Shown in pieces: positions 59,054 to 64,000 of a stretch of 64,000 nucleotides of DNA (position 1 is its first letter; each line of letters starts with the position of its first letter). Origin of the DNA: Blumeriella jaapii (Eukaryota > Ascomycota > Leotiomycetes > Helotiales > Drepanopezizaceae); NCBI GenBank assembly GCA_009599575.1, contig VWND01000005.1, forward strand, positions 1,781,211-1,845,210, in the 5' to 3' direction. Made by a program: the position numbers and the translations under genes. Below the pieces are notes generated by a model. The model did not search any database and was not told the origin of the DNA. It saw only the letters and a list, made by a program, of their open reading frames with translations.

Positions 59054-61238
59054 CCCATCCACCCTCCCTCCTCGCAAACCCGTCCACGTCACCGAGGGAG
59101 ACCGAAGAACGGAGGAACGAGTACTGGGAGTGCGCGAACGCCTGTGCCGCGCCGTGGAGAGAGAACGAGTTTGCGCTTCGAGGATCGTATAGAAACTCCC
59201 TGGGGATCGAGAGAACAGGACCCGGGGCTCTGGCTCGGCCGTTGAGCAAGCAAGCCATCACCTCCAGCTCTAGCTCCAGCTCCAGCTCCCCCTCCCCTTC
59301 CACCGCTACCCTTCGCCAGGGCCTGCCTAGGTACGCACGCCACCCGCTCTTCCCGTTGATGTCGCGGCACTGACTGATTCGGGGTATAGGAGTCGACTCC
59401 CCGACTTTTTGGGTGGCCGGTCTGCACCCGCTCGCCCTTCGAGCCCAGCACGACACGGTCCGGACATCGCATTGTGGACGTCCTGCTCGCTCATCGTTGC
59501 CTGTCAGCACCGAACAGCAACGTACGGCGGCGAACGTGGTCTGGATACACTTCGAAGAAGACGAAGAAGACGAAGACGCACGAGGAACGCCGTGGTCTCT
59601 TCTCGTCTCCGTCTCGCGGCTTCCTCCGGCTGGAGCGTGGCAGAGACTGTCTTGCCATCCGAGCTGCGCGTCGAGCTGCTCACCCAACCCGCGTGATTTG
59701 GTCTGGCCGACGGAGGGCTTTTCTCGTCGTTTCTCTTCCTGTTGCCGTTCGCACGAAAGACTCGACCTCGAGGACTCTCGGGACGAGCAGAGGGACCGCG
59801 GAAGAGCGAGCCCCCGCGCACCTCCGTTCGCGATCGAGACTTGTCAACACACTAGCTCCCCCCCCTCAGCCGCTCCACTCGACGCAAACCACACACCACC
59901 ACGCCGGCGCAGGCACCTCACGTACCTGATATATACTTCCCCTCCGCCTCCGCGTCCGCCTCCGACGCCATCCTCGATATCTCATTGTATCCAGGCGCTC
60001 GCTCTGCTCCCCGCTCGCATCTCGCTCCTCGCACCGCGCTCCGCGCTCCGCGCTCCTCGCTCCTCGCTTCTCGCTTCGCGTCTCGCTTCGCTCCGCTCCG
60101 CTCCGCTCCGCGCAGTGCAGCGCCATCAATCCTTTGCTTACTCGCGTCCCAACACAGCAACGCCGCGTCCCCGGCCGCCGACTCTCTGCGCGCCCGCCGC
60201 TCGCGTTCTGCATCTGTCTTCTGTCTTCTCTTTGCGCGGGCTGGACGAGCGCCGCGACGCTCGACCTCGGGGCCCGTCGCCCTTTTCTGGGGGCCGCGAT
60301 TGCGGGTTCCTGGCGCAGACGCAGCCGCAGCCGAACGAAAAGAAAACAAACCCCTGCCCCGGTCGGTCTCTTTCAGATTGGCGGTCCTGCAGCCGCGTGA
60401 AAGTTGCGTGCGACTCCCGATCCCGATCCCTGTTGGTGCATCGTCCTCATCCGCTTTTGCGGCCCCTCGAGAGGTTTTTACCGGCCCAGACAGACAGGCA
60501 GACCGAACGACGACGACCATTCTTGCCATCACTCACCCAGCAGCCAGCAGCCAGCAGCCAGCAGCCAGCAGCCAACCAGCCAACCACCGTCACCACCACT
60601 CACTCCTCCTCCTCGTCCTCCTTACTTCCTCCTCCTCCTCCTCTTCCTCCTCTTCCTCTTCTTCTTCCTCTTCTTCCTCCGTCTCGACCGCCTCCACGAA
60701 GCTCAACCGCGTCCGTGCTAAGCTCCCCTCGCCCTCCCCTCGCCCTCCCCTCGCCCTCGCCCTCGCTCACCCCGCCCCGTCCGCTCCTCGACGGCCACCC
60801 CCTCGACTCTCGTCCGCCCCGTGACGCCGGTGCGGCGATTCTGAGAGCGACAGACGGAGAACCTTTCGTGCGTTCGCGCGCTCCGGGACGCCGCAGCACT
60901 TCACCCGTCCGCCGCAACCGCTGCTCCCCCAGACGCCCGACCGAGAGAGCGCGCCCGCCGTGTCCCGCGAGCGTGTCGGGTGGCCTGGTGGTGGGCGGTT
61001 GACGGTGTGCGCGGTACCGGGCTGGTCTTGGCTGTTGGTGCCCTCGCCTCGAGCAGGTTCCTGACTCCTGACTCCGCGTCGTTAAGCTTGATATACATAA
61101 CTTCCGAAAGCAAGCACGCAAGCAGCCAAACTTCCGCAGCCCGTTAGACTTTGCGACGCCCCGGATCAGGCTTTTTGGTTCGGATCGGCCTCCCGACCTG
61201 CCACCGAAGGTCTATCCTGGGGAACTCACGTCGTCGCA

Positions 61239-61283
61239 GCCGCAGCCGCAGCCGCAGCAGCAGCAGCAGCAGCAGCAGCAGCG
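61239..61283. repeat. (CAGCCG)n then (CAG)n triplet array
   Basis: Several GCAGCC/CAGCCG units then ten CAG units. Polyglutamine or polyserine would result if translated, but no coding context was found. Confidence 0.85.
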
Positions 61284-61285
61284 CT

Positions 61286-61434
61286 TCATTCATCCTCACT
61301 CACCCCAGAAACATTCATCCTCACTCCCCCAGAAACCTTCATCCTCACTCCCCCAGCAACATTCATCCTCACTCCCCCAGCAACCTTCATCCTCACTCCC
61401 CCAGAAACATTCATCCTCACTCCCCCAGCAACGC
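61286..61434. repeat. 24 bp minisatellite, six copies
   Basis: The unit is TTCATCCTCACTCCCCCAGC with AACA or AACC, one early unit being 25 bp. Bases after CCCCAG alternate between AAAC and CAAC, suggesting growth by 48 bp dimers. All + frames stay open; frame one reads a HPHSPRNI-type octapeptide. Confidence 0.88.
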
Positions 61435-61824
61435 GCTCGACGGCCGCCCGGGCGGGACGACCTGCCCACACCCTCCCTTGCCCGGACCGTCAAAGGCCCA
61501 ACCCGCCCCAAGAAGTCACAGGGAATTCGGCGCGGAGAGCCAGGCGAGCGAATGAGAGGAGGCCATCCCGGGGCACCAATGATCGAAGGTAAGCGAACAC
61601 ATCCCAATCCTCGCGCGCGCATCGAACCCCCGTCGTCGATGGCATTTCCCTTGTCTGGCTCTGGACTGTATACCTGCATGTGCGTTTGCGTATGTGTGTC
61701 TGTCGGCCTGTGTCTGTCGGCCTGTGTGTGTGTGTATGTGTATGTGTGTGTGTGCATGTATACATATACATAGACATAGACCGATACCTACCGCGTGGCT
61801 GGTATCCCGAATCCCCCTCAAACC

Positions 61825-61825
<1 letters not shown>

Positions 61826-61862
<37 letters not shown>
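61826..61862. repeat. Poly-C tract (37 C)
   Basis: Uninterrupted C run on the + strand, about 1 kb upstream of the right-edge start codon. Confidence 0.9.
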
Positions 61863-61864
<2 letters not shown>

Positions 61865-62263
61865 CCGAGTCAGTAGGTGGCGGCGGGAAGAGGATCTCGG
61901 CAACATTTATTTACTTCCGTCCCCTTCGTTTTCTCCTTCGTCTGTGCCGTCGTTCGCGGTCAGCACGTCTCCATCCATTGCATCGCGACTCATTCTTTCT
62001 CGCTCTCCTCTCCCCTCCGGTGTCGCGCAGGGCCAGATCCCCGTCACGTTGCAGTTCTGTCCGCTCGTTAGCCTCCCATTGGTGCAATGCTCGTTGCGCT
62101 TCTCTTCTCGTCGAACGGGATCTCTGTAGGTGCCGTCGTCGTGTGTTACCAGCCGTCATCCTCCTGCCCTGTTTCTTCACGCACGCCGCGCCGCCTGGGT
62201 TGGCATGGCGCCCTGATGCCGTCCCAGGCCGTTGGCACATGTTTTTCTTGCGCCTTCTGCTCT

Positions 62264-62314
62264 TCGGTCGTTCGTCGTTCGTCGTTCGTCGTTCGTCGTT
62301 CGTCGTTCGTCGCT
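62264..62314. repeat. (GTTCGTC)n heptanucleotide array
   Basis: About six GTTCGTC/TCGTTCG units then GCTCGTTGG. Confidence 0.8.
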
Positions 62315-62551
62315 CGTTGGTGCGTGGGCGTGTGGGCGTGGCCTTGCTCGCTTCAGCTTTGCGGCTGCTCGTCGCTTGACGCTGCCTGCCTCTGCCTGGC
62401 TGCTCTTCGCGGTGGCATCATGTTCATGTGGCACTGGTCCGGCCTGTCTGCTCTTGCGGGTGCCCTTCGCGGCCTGGCTTTCCCTTCCCTTCCCTTCTCT
62501 TCCCCCTTCACTTCAAATACACACTCGCACACACACATACACATACACAAA

Positions 62552-62716
62552 CACATACACTCACACTCACACTCACACTCACACTCACACTCACACTCAC
62601 ACTCACACTCACACTCACACTCACACTCACATTCACATTCACATTCACATTCACACTCACACTCACATTCACACTCACACTCACACTCCCACTCCCACTC
62701 ACACTCACACACACAC
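62552..62716. repeat. (CACTCA)n hexanucleotide array, ~165 bp
   Basis: About 27 units of CACTCA with an inner block of CATTCA variants and CCACTC/CACACA at the borders. It lies about 125-290 bp upstream of the right-edge gene's start codon, presumably in its leader or proximal promoter. Confidence 0.9.
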
Positions 62717-62841
62717 TTCACCCCCTCTGATCCGCGCGCTACTCGCCAGGAGGATGGCGACGACGAGGAAGAGAGCAATCCCCGCTTCTAACCACTGCGA
62801 TCACAGTTCTCACATCCCCCAGCCTGCCGCTCACCCACTTA

Positions 62842-64000
62842 ATGTGCTCGCAATCTGGTAATTTCTCAGAGATAGCCACTCCCTCCGGCCACTCACCATC
62901 GTGCCTGATCGGGGCCGACGCGGAGCCTGACAGCGCTTCCAGAAACGACCCGTATCCCAACTCGCAGCCGCAGCCGCTGTCTGATATGGGGATGGGATAC
63001 ATGACCAGGATCTCTGCAGACGATGTGCGGTGAGTTGTTCCGTTCCCTCTCGTCTCCCTCTCGCTTCGCTTTGTGTTCTTTCTACTCTCGCTTCTCGCTT
63101 CTCGCGTCTCGCTTCTCGCTTCCCGCTTCTCGCTTCGCCGTCCTCCTCCTCCTCCTCCTCCTCCTGAACGGGCCTGAGCTGTGCCATTCGCACCCCGTCG
63201 AGCGGCTACCGGGGGGCAGAGGTGTGTGGTGACACCTGGGGCGCATCATTCGTGTAGCCGCTTCGCGTTCTCGCGGTTCACCTCACGTCACTCTCCGTTT
63301 CGTCTGGTCGTCGTCGTCGGCTCGGGTAGCCAGTGCTCGCTCGAGGGAGATCGACTCCACGCCCCCCTCGATCCCGATGCCACGACGCTGCCCCTTCCGA
63401 CCTGAGCAGCAGCAGCGCGTCAGCGGTGTGACGGCTCACGCCTCAGCCTCCTCATCCTCATCCTCATCTTCACCCCGTCAGACGCATTCCCCATCCCGCG
63501 CTGCACCTGGATCACGCGCGTAGCGTCGGCGTCCTTGTGCAACGGCCGGTTGACCTGCTGGCGGTTCCACCCTCGTCCTACGCCACCACATGCCCGACGT
63601 GGTGCTGGCCGATGGAGACGATGGTCCCAGGTTCCGGCCGCCAACCTTAAATAACGGCGGTCTTACGACCCGCGAGCAGTGTGCGCCGTGGCTGACTGAC
63701 CGCTCAGGTTCTCTCCGGATTCCGGTACTTCCAACAGCCCTGTCTACTCCCTGGAGCCGGCGGTACACAGCACCAACCCGTCGTCGACGTTGGCCTTCCC
63801 CCATTACACCAACATCTACCAGCCGTCCCTGAACGGCGCGACGTACACGAGCGGCGGCTCGTACTTTTCCCCGAGCGCCTCTCTGTTTTCCATGCCGGAG
63901 ATCAAGCCGCGATTGAACTCGTAGTAAGTCGGGCCGTTGCTTGCTGGTTCTGCTTTTGCTTTTGCTTCTTTTGCTTATTCTTCCTCTTCTTCCACTTTTT
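62842..64000 (+). CDS. 5' part of a Ser/Pro-rich protein, possibly a regulator; continues past window
   Basis: Exon 1 runs from ATG 62842 to 63029 (MCSQSGNFSEIATPSGHSPS onward, then DMGMGYMTRISADDV). A 678-bp GT-AG intron with GCTGACTGAC before the CTCAG acceptor follows. Exon 2 (63708-63923) reads RFSPDSGTSNSPVYSLEPAV, then FPHYTNIYQPSLNGATY, then SGGSYFSPSASLFSMPEIKP. The frame meets TAG at 63922-63924, but a strong GTAAGT donor at 63924 overlaps that codon, so splicing to an exon beyond the window is more likely than termination. The visible 135 residues are rich in Ser, Pro, Asn and Tyr with no folded domain, like the N-terminal activation region of fungal developmental transcription factors; the DNA-binding domain would lie further right. 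The identification as a regulator is inference, supported only by composition and the long upstream region. Confidence 0.6.
63137..63166. repeat. (CCT)n triplet array inside the first intron of the right-edge gene
   Basis: Nine CCT units within the 678-bp intron, preceded by CTCGCTTCTCG-type repeats. Confidence 0.8.

Larger units (their letters stand above)
47016..62841. other. 16 kb gene-poor region rich in simple repeats, upstream of the right-edge gene
   Basis: No family-like coding frame was found on either strand. Frames of 100-529 codons exist (for example 49986-50600 + and 59413-61002 +) but they are low-complexity, lack conserved blocks and arise from GC- or CT-rich composition. Sub-blocks: CT- and GA-rich tracts at 47040-48060; mixed sequence with many small frames at 48100-52600; short tandem arrays at 52868-53163, 53649-53672, 56356-56412, 58852-58900 and 59000-59052; a very pyrimidine-rich GC block at 59800-61000; and triplet, 24-bp and hexamer arrays at 61239-62716. 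Long pyrimidine-rich leaders are usual before fungal developmental regulators, so part may be transcribed as 5' UTR with introns (inference). Unannotated RNA genes cannot be excluded. Confidence 0.5.

Noticed and set aside
59413..61002. 529-codon plus-strand open frame
   Set aside because: Low-complexity Ser/Pro/Arg/Leu product of pyrimidine-rich GC sequence; parallel long frames exist in the other frames and strand, and no conserved block is visible.
61239..62716. CRISPR-like array
   Set aside because: The arrays are direct tandem repeats without unique spacers, in a eukaryotic genome.

Overview
The window is nuclear DNA of a filamentous ascomycete (Pezizomycotina, most likely a Sordariomycete; this is an inference). 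The evidence is short GT-AG introns of about 45-80 bp, Zn2Cys6 regulators, a PTH11/rhodopsin-type membrane protein, small secreted cysteine-rich proteins and fungal forms of housekeeping genes. Compact GC-rich gene blocks alternate with AT-rich, gene-poor islands (about 8.7-17 kb, 25-30 kb and 32-37 kb) that hold decayed genes, a short inverted-repeat element and an accessory receptor and effector-like genes. The right quarter (about 47-62.8 kb) has almost no recognisable genes and is full of simple repeats.

Layout. 1-1364 (-): FAD-dependent amine/amino-acid-type oxidoreductase, cut by the left edge. 2875-5364 (-): Zn2Cys6 transcription factor with an apparent one-base frameshift. 6191-8633 (-): secreted S41 peptidase, 5 exons. 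8.7-17.2 kb: AT-rich island with a ~160 bp MITE-like element, a DUF7730-like gene whose 3' end runs into that element, and a heavily mutated second transcription-factor pseudogene. 17218-18294 (-): CHIP-like TPR/U-box ubiquitin ligase. 18968-19882 (-): QCR10, a complex III subunit, in six exons with a 9-nt last exon. 20.1-21.5 kb: pyrimidine-rich decayed tandem repeat. 22262-22833 (+): conserved fungal protein of unknown function, also with a one-base frameshift. 24.6-24.9 kb: long purine tract. 30402-32006 (+): seven-transmembrane fungal rhodopsin-domain protein. 33.5-36.2 kb: two paralogous secreted cysteine-rich proteins, one intact and one frameshifted. 37140-39218 (+): ALG10 glucosyltransferase. 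41008-42270 (+): AIM6-like phosphodiesterase, again with a one-base frameshift. 43489-45391 (+): leucine-rich fungal protein. 45.4-47.0 kb: a 22-copy minisatellite with 63 and 93 bp units. 62842-end (+): 5' part of an unidentified serine/proline-rich protein, perhaps a regulator, behind a very long repeat-rich upstream region.

The housekeeping genes serve unrelated jobs: respiration (QCR10), N-glycan assembly in the ER (ALG10) and protein quality control (CHIP). The accessory genes (receptor, secreted small proteins, secreted peptidase, Zn2Cys6 factors, oxidoreductase) fit environmental or host interaction, but no biosynthetic core enzyme is visible, so I do not call a metabolite cluster. Several conserved genes each carry exactly one single-base indel. 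This needs checking against reads, because it may reflect assembly quality rather than gene loss.
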